Below, piece after piece: positions 33,211-45,162 of a stretch of DNA of 64,000 nt. The notes beneath the pieces were generated by a model. The model was not told the DNA's origin. It searched no databases and worked only from the letters and a program-made list of their open reading frames with translations. Position 1 is the first letter of the stretch, and every line of letters begins with the position of its first letter. The translations under genes were made by a program, and so were the position numbers. This stretch comes from Bromus sterilis (lineage: Eukaryota; Streptophyta; Magnoliopsida; Poales; Poaceae): the NCBI GenBank assembly GCA_950022295.1, contig OX465599.1:291669501-291733500 (forward strand), in the 5' to 3' direction.

Positions 33211-33570
33211 TGACATGTGGGCTCCACATGTCAGCCACCCATTTTTAACAATTCAACCAATTAAATCTAATTAACCAGTGGGGTCCCACTGTCATAGTCA
33301 CATATTATAATTAAACAATTTAATTAACTCCTAAATAGGCAGGGCCCACATGTCATTGTCTACTCAAATATAATTCTATTTTATTTAGATAAACAATGGT
33401 GGGGTCCAACTGTCAGTGAGACATCCTTATTTTAACATTTGAATTAATCCAGAGGGTTATTTAGAGGCTGGACCCACATGTCATACACATATATATTATT
33501 AACAGGACTTTTCTTTTGTTAATCACTGATTAGGGGCTAATCCCATGGCGAGCCCCACATGTCAGTGGGA
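33211..33570 (-). repeat. Degenerate ~62-bp motif array in the LARD LTR
   Basis: The first unit is a perfect palindrome, TGACATGTGG-GCT-CCACATGTCA (33211-33233). Related words GGGTCCCACTGTCA, GGGCCCACATGTCA, GGGGTCCAACTGTCA, GGACCCACATGTCA and GCCCCACATGTCA follow at about 33281, 33342, 33400, 33469 and 33551, separated by AT-rich TTAATTAA-like spacers. The same array is in the right LTR (from 48093), with a diverged inverted version near 54020-54350. Confidence 0.7.
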
Positions 33571-33663
33571 GGTATCCACTGGATACCCAGCCACGCACAC
33601 GGGGACGCCGGTGGCCGGGGCCAGAGGCCACGGCAGCCATCGCCGGCGAGACGGGGCAGTGGC

Positions 33664-35381
33664 TGTTGGGATACGGGGCAGAAAACACAAATTTTTCATA
33701 TCTACGGTACCCGAACCCAAGATCTATGCTATGGCGATGTAATGTAACGGAGGGAATCGATGTTCATACCTTTGAAGACCAAAAGAGGGAAACGTTCTTG
33801 CGAACGTGGTTGGCGTAGACTCAGAACTACGACCTCCCTGTCGTGTAGAAGACCACCACCGGTGAGGATGACTCCCGGTAAACCTCCAGCGACGAAGTAG
33901 CACCACAGGTGTAGTGCCTCGAAGAGATTACACACGTACAGTGCAACGGATGTTCCCTCCGGGCTCCGAACCAGGCGAGCAGCGAAAAGAAGACGGATTC
34001 GGATCCCGACTCCGGCAGAGCGACGGCCTGCCTTATGGTGGAGAACTCCAATCCTGGTGCAGACTCCTAACAAGGGGAGTCCACTTCCAGAAATGGAGAA
34101 AGAGAGAGAGAGAGAACTCAAATCAGATGATGGAAAAAGGGGGGTCTACCCCTCCTTATATAGGCCAAGGGGGGGGGTGTGATCCCTCTTCCCTCCCCCA
34201 TGTGGGACTAAACCCCCAAAGGGGGGGGAGGGCGCCGGCCATAGGGGGGGATGGGCCCCACCCTTGGCGCCAAGCCCAAGGGGGGGAACCCCCTCCTCCC
34301 CTAATGGGCCCTAAGGGGCCCATCTGCCTTTTTTCCATTTAATTAATTAATTTAAATACATTTTAATATTTAATTCAGATAATTAAATACTAAAACATTA
34401 TTAAACATTATTAAACATTATTTTGAACCTTTCAAAATATCCGGAACAACTTCCGTTCTCTCCCGGAACTATTCCGGTGCTTTCTCCTATTTCACCGATG
34501 ATCCCGAATCTGTCCCAGCATCAATTGCCCCTTAAGTGTGACACCCTAACGGTCCGGGAAACAGCAGACATGGTCGAGACTCTTCTCATTGACCAATGAC
34601 TAGTCAGTTGGACCTGGTTACAACCCTTGACAGCCCCTGCGCTTCCATCGAATGAACTTCGATCGCTTTTGGAAACCGTTAACGATACGACGTAATCCCT
34701 TTGTGCTGCGGTACTTTGTTTGTCCGAGGTTGATCGTCGGTATCCCACATACCGTGTTCACATCTCGTTCACAACAAACAAGTTTACTCGTCCATGATCA
34801 TTGCATCTCTTGTGACCTAGTCACTTGCTTGCAAGCTATTGATGCAATATCACCGAGTGGGCCCAGAGTACCTGTCCTGTCACAAGGACTGACAAATCCC
34901 GCTCTGATCTATTAACATACTCATCAACCATCTATTTCGGAATACCTAAAGTGCACCGTTATAGCCAGCATATTTCAGTCAGGCGGTGGGATACAAATTA
35001 AAGTCTCCTCATAGATGGTGCTTACGTATGATCATTACGGTCTAAGGACTAAGCCATACGTTACAAAGTCATAGCAACGCTGAACTATGTGACTCGATCA
35101 CATTGCAATACTTTAGGTGGGTGTACGTCCATCACATCATTCCCCTAATGATATGACCTCATTGTCAATGGACTTAATTGTCGCCATGATCACGAAAGCT
35201 TGATCAATCAATTGCCCAATGAGATAGTTTACCCGAGTTAAACTACGGACCATGTTTTATACTACACCTGTATTAGTATTTCCAAGTAATACAGTTATAG
35301 CACAGTATAAAACGTATTATGAACAAAACGGATATGTGACAAATATCTTTATTAATTTGTCTCTAGGGCGCATATCCAACA
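33664..35381 (-). repeat. Copia left LTR (3' LTR)
   Basis: 1718 bp. TATA-like TATATAAGG on the minus strand lies near 34165-34157. Differences from the right LTR are mostly single bases plus a GA-run and G-run length change (about 34100 and 34175). Confidence 0.93.
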
Positions 35382-35412
35382 GTCTCCCACTTGCACTAGA
35401 GTACAAATTACA

Positions 35413-38400
35413 CTAGTTTACATCAGGTATGTATCTAACACCAATGGTCTCTCGGTGTTCTTCAAACTTGCCCTGTGGAAGAGGTTTAGTCATCGGGTCT
35501 GCTGCGTTCAGATCCGTATGTATCTTGTGAATCCTAGTGTGTCCATCCCTGACGTAGTCTCGCGTCACATGGAACTTTCGGAGGATGTGCTTGGCTGTAG
35601 AGTGAGTTCTTGGCTCCTTCGCGTTAGCAATGGCACCCGTGTTATCGCAGAAGATTCCCACGGGGTCAGTGCAGCTGGGAAAGACGCCAAGCTCGATCAC
35701 GAACTTCTTCAGCCACAGCGCCTCGTTTGACGCTTCGCAAGCGGCAATATACTCCGACTCCATTGTAGATTGAGCGACGTCTGACTGTTTGCCGCTCCTC
35801 CAGCTAATTGCGCCACCGTTCAACATGAAAACATATCCCGTCTGGGATTTCGAGTCATCTAGATCTGAGCCGAGGCTTGCGTCAACGTAACCCTTTACGG
35901 TGAGCTCCTCATCAACTCCTCCATAAACGAGAAAGAGATCCTTTGTTCTTCTTAAGTACTTTAGGATATTCTTTACTGCTGTCCAGTGAGTCATTCCCGG
36001 ATTACTCTGGTAGCGATTAGTCATACTAATGGCCAGCGCTAAATCCGGTCTGGTACATAACATAGCATACATGAGAGAACCTATGGCTGAGGCATAGGGC
36101 TTTGAGGACATTTCCTCCTTCTCTTTTGCTGTGGTTGGGCATTGAGTCACGCTTAATTTGACACCTTTTATAACTGGCAAGAGACCTCTCCTGGAGTTAT
36201 CCATTTTGAACCTTTTCAAAATCTTGTCAATATAAGTGCTCTGACTCAAAGCCAACCGTCGATTAGGTCTATCTCTATAGATCTTAATCCCTAATATGTA
36301 CGGAGCTTCACCAAGGTCCTTCATGGAAAATTGTCCATTCAGATATTCCTTTACTTCTTCTAAGAATTTCTTATCGTTCCCTATCAGTAATATGTCATCT
36401 ACATATAACACAAGGAATGCTACAGAGCTCCCACTCAGTTTCTTATAGACGCAGAACTCTTCGACGTTTTGGACAAATCCAAAAGCTTTAATGACCTCAT
36501 CAAATCGAAGATTCCAGCTCCGAGATGCTTGCTTCAACCCATAGATGGACCGTTGGAGCTTGCACACCTTACCAGCATTACTTGGATCGATAAACCCCTC
36601 TGGTTGCATCATATACAACTCTTCCTCAATGTTGCCATTAAGGAACGCAGTTTTCACATCTATCTGCCATACCTCGTAATCATGATAGGCAGCTATTGCT
36701 AGTAGGATCCGAATAGACTTGATCATCGCTACAGGAGAGAATGTCTCCTCGTAGTCAACTCCTTGAATTTGTCGGAACCCCTTCGCGACAAGTCAAGCTT
36801 TGTAGACAGATACGTTTCCGTCTGCGTCAGTCTTTTTCTTGAAAATCCATTTATTCTCGACGGCCTTGCGGTCCTCGGGAATATCCACCAAAGTCCAAAC
36901 TTTGTTGGTGTACATGGAGTCTATTTCGGATTTCATGGCTTCTAGCCATTTCTCGGACTCGGGTCCCTCCATTGCTTCTTTGTAACTCGTAGGTTCATCC
37001 GACTCATCAGCCGAGATTGCATTCACAAGCTGTCCGTAAAACTCGGTAGGTTGACGGACTCTTGATGACCTACGGGGCAAAATAGGTTCCTCTTCATTCT
37101 CATCATGATCATCATGTATGTCATGATCGTTATGAATGTCTTCCTGGCCATTCTCTTCAGCTCCCACTGTGGAAGAAGGTTCCAGAACAATTTCTGTTGC
37201 CGGTTCTTCCATTTGGAGTGATTGGTCAGTCACTTCATCGAGGTCTATTTTCCTCCCACTCAATTCTTTCGAGAGAAACTCTTTCTCAAGAAAGTGTCCA
37301 GTCTTAGCGACAAACGTTTTGCCCTCAGATTGGTTGTAGAAGGTGTATCCAACAGTTTCCTTTGGATATCCTACAAAGATGCATTTCTCCGCCTTAGATT
37401 CGAGTTTGTCAGGCTGAAGTTTCCTAACATAAGCCTCACAACCCCAAATCTTCAGGTAAGACAACATTGGTTTCTTGCCAAACCATTCTTCAAACGGTGT
37501 TGTCTTCACGGATTTGGATGGTACCCTATTAAGAACGTAAGCGGCAGTTTCTAATGCGTACCCCCAGAATGATGTAGGTAAGTCGGTATGAGACATCATT
37601 GACCGTACACTATCCAATAGTGTTCGATTACGTCGCTCGGACACACCGTTTCGCTGAGGTGTTCCAGCTGGCGTAAGTTGTGGTACAATACCACAAGTCT
37701 TCAGATGAGTGCCAAACTCGTGACTTAAATACTCGCCTCCTCGATCAGATCGAAGGTGCTTGATTTTCTTCCCGAGTTGATTCTCGACCTCACTCTGAAA
37801 TTCCTTGAACTTTTCAAAGGTTTCAGACTTGTGTTTCATTAAATAGATATACCCGTATCTACTTAAGTCATCCGTGAAGGTCACGAAGTAACGGAAACCA
37901 TTGCGTGCGGTGACATTCATTGGTCCACACACATCAGTATGTATGATACCTAATAAGTCCACCGCACGCTCCATTGTCCCATTGAATGGAGTCCTTGTCA
38001 TTTTGCCCATTAGGCATGGTTCACATGTGTCAAGGGATCCAAAATCCAATGACTCCAGAAGTCCATCTTTATGGAGTTCCTCCATGCGCTTTATACCAAT
38101 ATGACCAAGTCGATAATGCCACATCGTCATGTGTTCTTCGTTACTAGGCTTTAATCTTTTGGCCTCTACGTTATTGATGTGGGAGTCATGATATTCGAGA
38201 TCCATTAAGAATAAACCATTACGCACCGGTGCATGAACATAGAAGACATTATTCTTATAAATCGAACAACCAGTTGTTTCGGATTTAAAAGAATACTGGT
38301 CTCGCATCAAGCAAGAGCCACTCACAATGTTCATACTCAAAGCGGGTACATAATAGAAATTATTCAAGACAAGAATCAATCCCGAAGGGAGACTAAGACG

Positions 38401-39274
38401 AAGCGTGCCAATTGACATTACTTCAACCTTGGCACCGTTCCCAACGCGCATCGTCACTTCATCCTTTCGCAAGAGTCGTTTATTCTGCACCCCCTCCTGG
38501 GAGTTGCAGATGTGAGCAACTGATCCGGTATCAAATATCCAGACGTTGCTCCGAGCACTTGTCAGGAAAACATCAATAACATGTATATCACATATATCCA
38601 TGTCTCTTCCGGCAACCTTGCCGGACTTCTTATCTTCTAGGTACTTGGTGCAGCTGTGCTCCTTCTTGATTTCCATCTCAGCATTTTTGAGTATTGTGAA
38701 CAATTCAGAAAGGGTCTCAACCATTCCTTGCATGTTGTACTTCAACACAAAACTCTCATAGCTAGGGGGTAGCGACCGCAACACCCTATCAATCGCCACT
38801 TCATCTGGAATCTTAAATTCTAGATCATTTAGGCGTTGAACGTGGTCAGACATTTTGACTACGTGCTCAGTCATGCTGGTGTGCTCTTCCATCTTTGCAG
38901 AGAAGAAAGCTTCACAAACTTCATTTCTCTCAACCTTGGCTTGAGGTGCAAAGACGGTCTTGAGGTCAGTGATTATCTCATAAGCACTGAAGCTCTCGAA
39001 CCGTTTCTGCAGTTCAGCCTCCATGGCATGGAGCATACCCTTCTTGACAAGGGAGGAATCATTCGACTTAATGAGATAGACTTTCTTCTCAGTCGGAGTA
39101 GCGGTAGTTGCTGGTGCATCTCCTAATGCAGTCTCAAGTACGTAGGACATTTTGAGGGGAACGAGGAGAATCCTCAGGGTGCGGAACCAGGAGGTGAAGT
39201 TTGACCCATTAGTTTTTCAGTTTATCTTTCTCTAGGAATGATCCTAAGTTGAACGAGGGGCGTGGTGCTGTCAT
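35413..39274 (-). pseudogene. Copia gag-pol polyprotein with frameshift, zinc-knuckle loss and one stop
   Basis: The original start is probably ATG 39274 (MTAPRPSFNLGSFLEKDKL). One extra A near 39215 shifts the frame; a frame reading NGSNFTSWFRTLRILL then leads into an open run from 39150. Order: gag (UBN2 type); protease DTG (38532-38524); HHCC (residues H345, H350, C376, C379 counted from 39150); integrase D406, D469, E505 (DD35E); RT with YVDD at 36405-36394; RNase H with TESEY-like MESEYIAACEA; end at PLPQGKFEEHRETIG near 35413. In gag, the text jumps from IKKEHS to CTKYLEDKK, so the CCHC knuckle is deleted in frame. TGA at 36795-36793 replaces the arginine of KARLVAKGF (CGA to TGA). It cannot work alone, but most enzyme motifs are intact. 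Confidence 0.92.
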
Positions 39275-40226
39275 CTACAAGGTTGATTCACAAAGATACA
39301 TATTTAGACTTTTGTTCATAATGTGGAGTTCAATTACAATTAATTCTAAAACTCCCACTTAGGAAAACATCTCTCAATTTTGCTAAGTGATTACACGATC
39401 CTAGAACACCATACCTCCCCCGTGTGACACGACCATCAGTATGTTGTTCAACGTAGGCCATCATGCCAATCACATCATCCATGTGACTCATGCTCGACCT
39501 TTCGGTCTCTTGTGTCCCGAGGCCATGTCTGCACATGCCAGGCTCGCCACCACACCCTATGTGATTTGTTGATGTGTCATACAAGGCCATGCTTCTGGGC
39601 ATGCTAGGCTTGCTACACCCACCTCTTGTGAACGAAAAAATGTTTGACATCCGTGTGACACGTGATGCCTCCATAATGTAGAACTTTCCAGGTGGTGCTC
39701 ACTAGGGTAAGGACACTATGTTGGTTTTAGCGAGAGATGGTCCTGTTTCGTGCTACCGTCGATTAATCTAGCATACTAGCATAAAACAGGAAGTAAAACT
39801 GTAAATCATACAACCTATGATCCCCCTTCATGCAAAGCAAAGTTAAAACGCCTTTCTACTTTAGCTTGTGCAAGTTTTACGTGGCTGCTAGGGGTTTCGA
39901 GAGAGAGAACCGATTTCTATCCTGCGAAAACATGCCACAACACCGATCCCCAATCGTCTCTATTACACCCCTGTCGGGGCCCTCCGTTGCAAACATCTTC
40001 GCATCGCTAATGCAGAGAGATAGACAACCCCCCAGCCACTTTATATGGTACAAGCCATATGTCAAGCGTGGAACCAGTCTCGCGTAAACGCGTAAGGTCG
40101 GTCGGGGGCCGCTTCATCAAACATTGCCGCAATGCTAAATGAGTACACGTGGGAGGGTAACGAATGAAGATTCGATGCCCACATCCTAGATGTGTTCTAC
40201 CCGTACAATACATCTACGCATAGCTA
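39275..40226 (-). other. Copia untranslated leader
   Basis: About 950 nt between primer site and gag start, the usual position for packaging signals. Short open frames on both strands (for example 39330-39674) have no family features. Confidence 0.65.
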
Positions 40227-40238
40227 GCTCTGATACCA
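40227..40238 (-). other. Copia primer-binding site (initiator tRNA-Met)
   Basis: Plus-strand GCTCTGATACCA matches the tRNA-Met 3' end. It lies one base inside the right LTR, the usual place and primer for Copia elements. Confidence 0.9.
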
Positions 40239-40239
40239 C

Positions 40240-41953
40240 TGTTGGGATACGGGGCAGAAAACACAAAATTTTCATACCTACGGTACCCGAACCCAAGATC
40301 TATGCTATGGCGATGTAATGTAACGGAGGGAATCGGTGTTCATACCTTTGAAGACCGAAAGAGGGAAACGTTCTTGCGAACGTGGTTGGCGTAGACTCAG
40401 AACTACGACCACCCTGTCGTGTAGAAGACCACCACCGGTGAGGATGACTCCCGGTAAACCTCCAGCGACGAAGTAGCACCACAGGTGTAGTGCCTCGAAG
40501 AGATTACACACGTACAGTGCAACCGATGTTCCCTCCGGGCTCCGAACCAGGCGAGCAGCGGAAAGAAGACGGATTCGGATCCCGACTCCGGCAGAGCAAC
40601 GGCCTGCCTTATGGTGGAGAAGTCCAATCCTGGTGCAGACTCCTAACAAGGGGAGTCCACTTCCAGAAATGGAGAAAGAGAGAGAGAGAACTCAAATCAG
40701 ATGATGGAAAAAGGGGGGTCTACCCCTCCTTATATAGGCCAAGGGGGGGTGTGATCCCTCTTCCCTCCCCCATGTGGGACTAAACCCCCAAAGGGGGGGA
40801 GGGCGCCGGCCATAGGGGGGGATGGGCCCCACCCTTGGCGCCAAGCCCAAGGGGGGGAACCCCCTCCTCCCCTAATGGGCCCTAAGGGGCCCATCTGCCT
40901 TTTTTCCATTTAATTAATTAATTTAAATACATTTTAATATTTAATTCAGATAATTAAATACTAAAACATTATTAAACATAATTAAACATTATTTTGAACC
41001 TTTCAAAATATCCGGAACAACTTCCGTTCTCTCCCGGAACTATTCCGGTGCTTTCTCCTATTTCACCGATGATCCCGAATCTGTCCCAGCATCAATTGCC
41101 CCTTAAGTGTGACACCCTAACGGTCCGGGAAACAGCAGACATGGTCGAGACTCTTCTCATTGACCAATGACTAGTCAGTTGGACCTGGTTACAATCCTTG
41201 ACAGCCCCTGCGCTTCCATCGAATGAACTTCGATCGCTTTTGGAAACCGTTAACGATACGACGTAATCCCTTTGTGCTGCGGTACTTTGTTTTTCCGAGG
41301 TTTGATCGTCGGTATCCCACATACCGTGTTCACATCTCGTTCACAACAAACAAGTTTACTCGTCCATGATCATTGCATCTCTTGTGACCTAGTCACTTGC
41401 TTGCAAGCTATTGATGCAATATCACCGAGTGGGCCCAGAGTACCTGTCCTGTCACAAGGACTGACAAATCCCACTCTGATCTATTAACATACTCATCAAC
41501 CATCTATTTCAGAATACCTAAAGTGCACCGTTATAGCCAGCATATTTCAGTCAGGCGGTGGGATACAAATTAAAGTCTCCTCATAGATGGTGCTTACGTA
41601 TGATCATTACGGTCTAAGGACTAAGCCATACGTTACAAAGTCATAGCAACGCTGAACTATGTGACTCGATCACATTGCAATACTTTAGGTGGGTGTACGT
41701 CCATCACATCATTCCCCTAATGATATGACCTCATTGTCAATGGACTTAATTGTCGCCATGATCAGGAAAGCTTGATCAATCAATTGCCCAATGAGATAGT
41801 TTACCCGAGTTAAACTACGAACCATGTTTTATACTACACCTGTATTAGTATTTCCAAGTAATACAGTTATAGCACAGTATAAAACGTATTATGAACAAAA
41901 CGGATATGTGACAAATATCTTTATTAATTTGTCTCTAGGGCACATATCCAACA
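40240..41953 (-). repeat. Copia right LTR (5' LTR)
   Basis: 1714 bp, the promoter-side LTR. TATA-like TATATAAGG is near 40737-40729 on the minus strand. Its left edge is one base from the primer site. Confidence 0.93.
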
Positions 41954-43624
41954 TTGGCGCCACCCGTGGCAAGGCACGGCGCGGCGGGGCGGGTGCAGCA
42001 CACGGGGCGCCGACGTGGCCAAGGCAAGGTGCGGCCCAGGCTGCAGGTCCGCTCGGGTGCACGCGAAGGCCATGGTGCCCGGCGACGGCCGGAACCATGG
42101 CGGCGACGGGGAAGGGCGTACGGCGGCAGTCGCCGCACAACCGGCAGGCAAGGCGAGCAGGACGCACACGGGATGGAGCCTAGGGCCCGGCCGAGCTCAA
42201 GCTCGCGGCCATGGCGGGCACGAGGAGCGCGGAGGCCGGAGTACGTCGAGGGGAGGGGTAGCAGCGGCCAAACATCGAGGGAAGAGGGGGAATGGGCGCA
42301 GCTCACATAGGGGAAGTCGGTGGCGTGCTCGAACAACGTCGGGGTGGTCGGAGCGCGGCGAATCAGGCCGGAGTTGCCGGCGGCCGTGGCGGTGAAGTCG
42401 TCCAAATTCCAGCGATTAGGGGGTCTTCGGCTTGATCTCGTGGACGTAGAAGACGAAGTTGAGCGCAACAGATCTCTCGGGCACAGCGGCTGGGCGCGGG
42501 GAGCCTCGGGGCTACGTGGCCAGCAAGGCCATGGCGACAGCGACGCTATTCATGGAAAAAAGAGGAACAAGGGCGAGGGAGAGAGACAACGGGGTGGAGG
42601 CTAGGTTTCCAGAGGGAGAGAGGGGCGCGGGGTGGCGGCCTTATCCACCGAGGAGAGGGGGGAAGTAGGTGAGGAGGGGAGCAGGTAGGAGGGGGACCAT
42701 GGCGTGGCCACGGCATGGCCATGGCCATGGCGTCGTGGGGGTGGGGGTAGGTGGGGGAAGGGACAGGGGAAGGAGAGAGGGGGTTGGGCCTGGGGTGGGC
42801 CTCGCCCTAGGTGGGGTTATAGGGGTTTCCTTTTTTTCCGTTTTCTTTTTGTTCTATTTCTTTTCTGTTTTAATTTATTTTAGCCATCAAATGGAATTTT
42901 GTAAAATATGAGGCCATCACCAATATTGATATGGCATACCAATACAAGGCTACAAAAAGTTTGAGCCTTTAATAAATTCATTTGAATTTTGTTGTATTTA
43001 AAAAGTGGATTAAACGTGGCTATTTTGCTACTGTTTGATTTGTTTAAAACATTAGAACATTGAAATAAAATATCATGGCTATTTTAATATGACCTACTGA
43101 TCAATAAGCATTTAATAAAATTGGGTTCACAATTTTTAGTCCAGTTAAAATTCCCACCTGTTTATTGAAATTCCATGGTAATTTAATAATTTCCAAGCTA
43201 TTGTTTTTATATCATATTATTACTAAACCGCTTTAAAAAAAATAGCCATTTCCATAGTAACACGGCCTAATGATTGCTAGGCATTTTATTAATAGGTTTC
43301 ATCATTTTGATTTAACTAAGGTTTCCATTTTCATTTAAATTTTCAAAACAATTTTGATAACCCCACAACATTGGTTTCACAATCATCATAGACTTGTGAT
43401 TATTCTAATGACTAAGGGTGACTTGGTTTAACCATGATCAAATGATGTACATGAATCCACAAGTCTTGGAGAGAATTTATAATTCACCCAATTTGAAAAT
43501 ATTATCTGGGTTGGAAATTGACAGAGCTTTGATCAAAGGTGATCATGGCTTGATCATCAACAGTAATGATCACTAACAGTGGAATCACTGTAGTGATTAC
43601 TGTACTGGATCTGAGGGTGTTACA

Positions 43625-45162
43625 AATCTCCACCACTACAATGAATTCTCGTCCCGAGAATTAAAAGTAGTGTAAGGGGTAGAGTTTCAGTTTCGCCTCC
43701 TAACAAATCTTCTGGTTCTTGTTGTCCTACTCGAAGAATTTAATCCTGCATGTTGAGGTCTTCATCTCTTTGCATCGGTGCATCTCGATGAGTTTTCATC
43801 CTCTCCTCGGGGGCTTCATCGCACTCACGAACAGGTTAAGAGGTAAAGCTTAAGGGGGTCGGATCGATACAAGATCAATCAAATGGGGTTGCTCAAGGGT
43901 ATGGGGTACAAAGTCCTTCCGAGTTTAACCTCAGGGAAGTACATCGTGAGAAGTTTTATGCGGATAGGCACGTATTCGATGCCGATGACGGAAGATGGGA
44001 AAAGGGCCCCGATCATCAAACACAAGCACTGAGTCTGATATCGGACGGAATATCACAAGGTATAGGACAAGAGTCAGGTTTCGGTCTACTGGAACTGTGG
44101 GTTATGGGCCCACAGAAGGTAAGAAGGGTGGCGACATTCCATGCGAGCACGAGGCAAGGTTTGTCAGAGAACAACTTGTCAACTATGTCGGCAACATCAT
44201 CAGTGCCAAGGGCGAGGGATGAAGAGAACCATTTTCCTGCTCGTTAAGACGAGGAGGACCAATTGGCAAAGTTCTCGTCCATCGGTGGTCACCGAAAAGT
44301 CATCAACAATCGTAACTGGTTGTACAGACAATGTAGCACACCAAAATGTTTACATAAGCAGGGAATTTCACTGCTTAGATAAGATACATTACAAGAAAGG
44401 TTAAACAGACCAATGGAAAAGAAATTGTGATGATACACAAGTATCAGGTGTACATCTTTCTCAAGGGAAAGCAGAGGACGATATACACGACCAAGTTGTA
44501 CTGGCACGGAGACAAGGGAGGTTGTCGACGATAACGCAAATCATCGAGGGGCATGGAGGGTATTTCACACGATGAATCCAATTGACACATGGAAGAAGCC
44601 ATGTAAGATTATTCGGATAATAATCCACCAAAGGTCGGATGGTTCGCAAAGAATCTGGTGTGAGTATCGGCACTCAACCAGAAGGAGAAAGAATGCAAAG
44701 GCATCAGATGATGGAAGCATCGAAATAATTCGATGCTTAAGTACAAGGGAATTATGACTTTCAGATCGGGAGGTGGATGCAATTATCCACACGGACTTAT
44801 CGGTTGCATGGGATTACAAAGGCGATGAACACGTAGGATCTCGGGAATTGATCAGAGAGTAATCGTCGAAATCTTCAGGTGGATCAGGCGATCATCGAGA
44901 ATGCAGAGCTCTCCGGGAGGAAGGAGGTACGTGAACCTAAGTCAGAGTTATTAAAACTTTACCAGCAAGGATAACAGAGCAGACTCCCAGAGCATAGGTA
45001 CGGAGAAAAAGATCCTAATACCAAAGATATCACACGTAGTGACATCGATGTGGGCCCGTAAGCCAAACATTAAGTTAGCAAGTAGTTTTGCAAATACTAG
45101 ACTCGACTTCGACCAAGGAGTGGTTAGGGGCTTCCTACAGGCAGTCGGCTCTGATACCAACT
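43625..45162 (-). other. LARD internal domain, non-coding
   Basis: 1538 bp. The left edge (minus strand TAGTGGTGGAGATT) is the purine tract next to the 3' LTR and the right edge is the primer site. No gag, protease or polymerase motif was found in any frame; the short frames lack domains. It would hold packaging and priming signals. Confidence 0.8.
45148..45159 (-). other. LARD primer-binding site (initiator tRNA-Met)
   Basis: The plus strand reads GCTCTGATACCA, the 3' end of initiator tRNA-Met; the minus strand is its complement TGGTATCAGAGC. It is three bases inside the right LTR. Confidence 0.9.

Larger units (their letters stand above)
33664..41953 (-). mobile_element. Nearly complete Copia retrotransposon in the LARD LTR
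   Basis: LTRs at 33664-35381 (1718 bp) and 40240-41953 (1714 bp), ends TGTTGG...CCAACA, differ by about 1 per 100 sites by eye, so it is the younger layer here. The tRNA-Met primer site is at 40227-40238 and the purine tract (minus AAGTGGGAGAC) at 35382. It codes for a full-length gag-pol on the minus strand, inactivated by a frameshift, a lost zinc knuckle and one stop. The flanking duplication is GTGGC/TTGGC. The minus-strand LTR start, with TGCCCTAGAG, recalls the Angela/BARE lineage, but the family is not assigned. Confidence 0.93.
30292..43624 (-). repeat. LARD left LTR, split by a Copia element
   Basis: Segments 30292-33663 and 41959-43624 total about 5.04 kb and align with 45163-50195. 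The insert's target duplication is GTGGC (33659-33663) against TTGGC (41954-41958), one mismatch. Open frames here (for example 30997-31431, 41935-42468) recur in the right LTR but lack any family feature; I treat them as chance. Confidence 0.9.
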
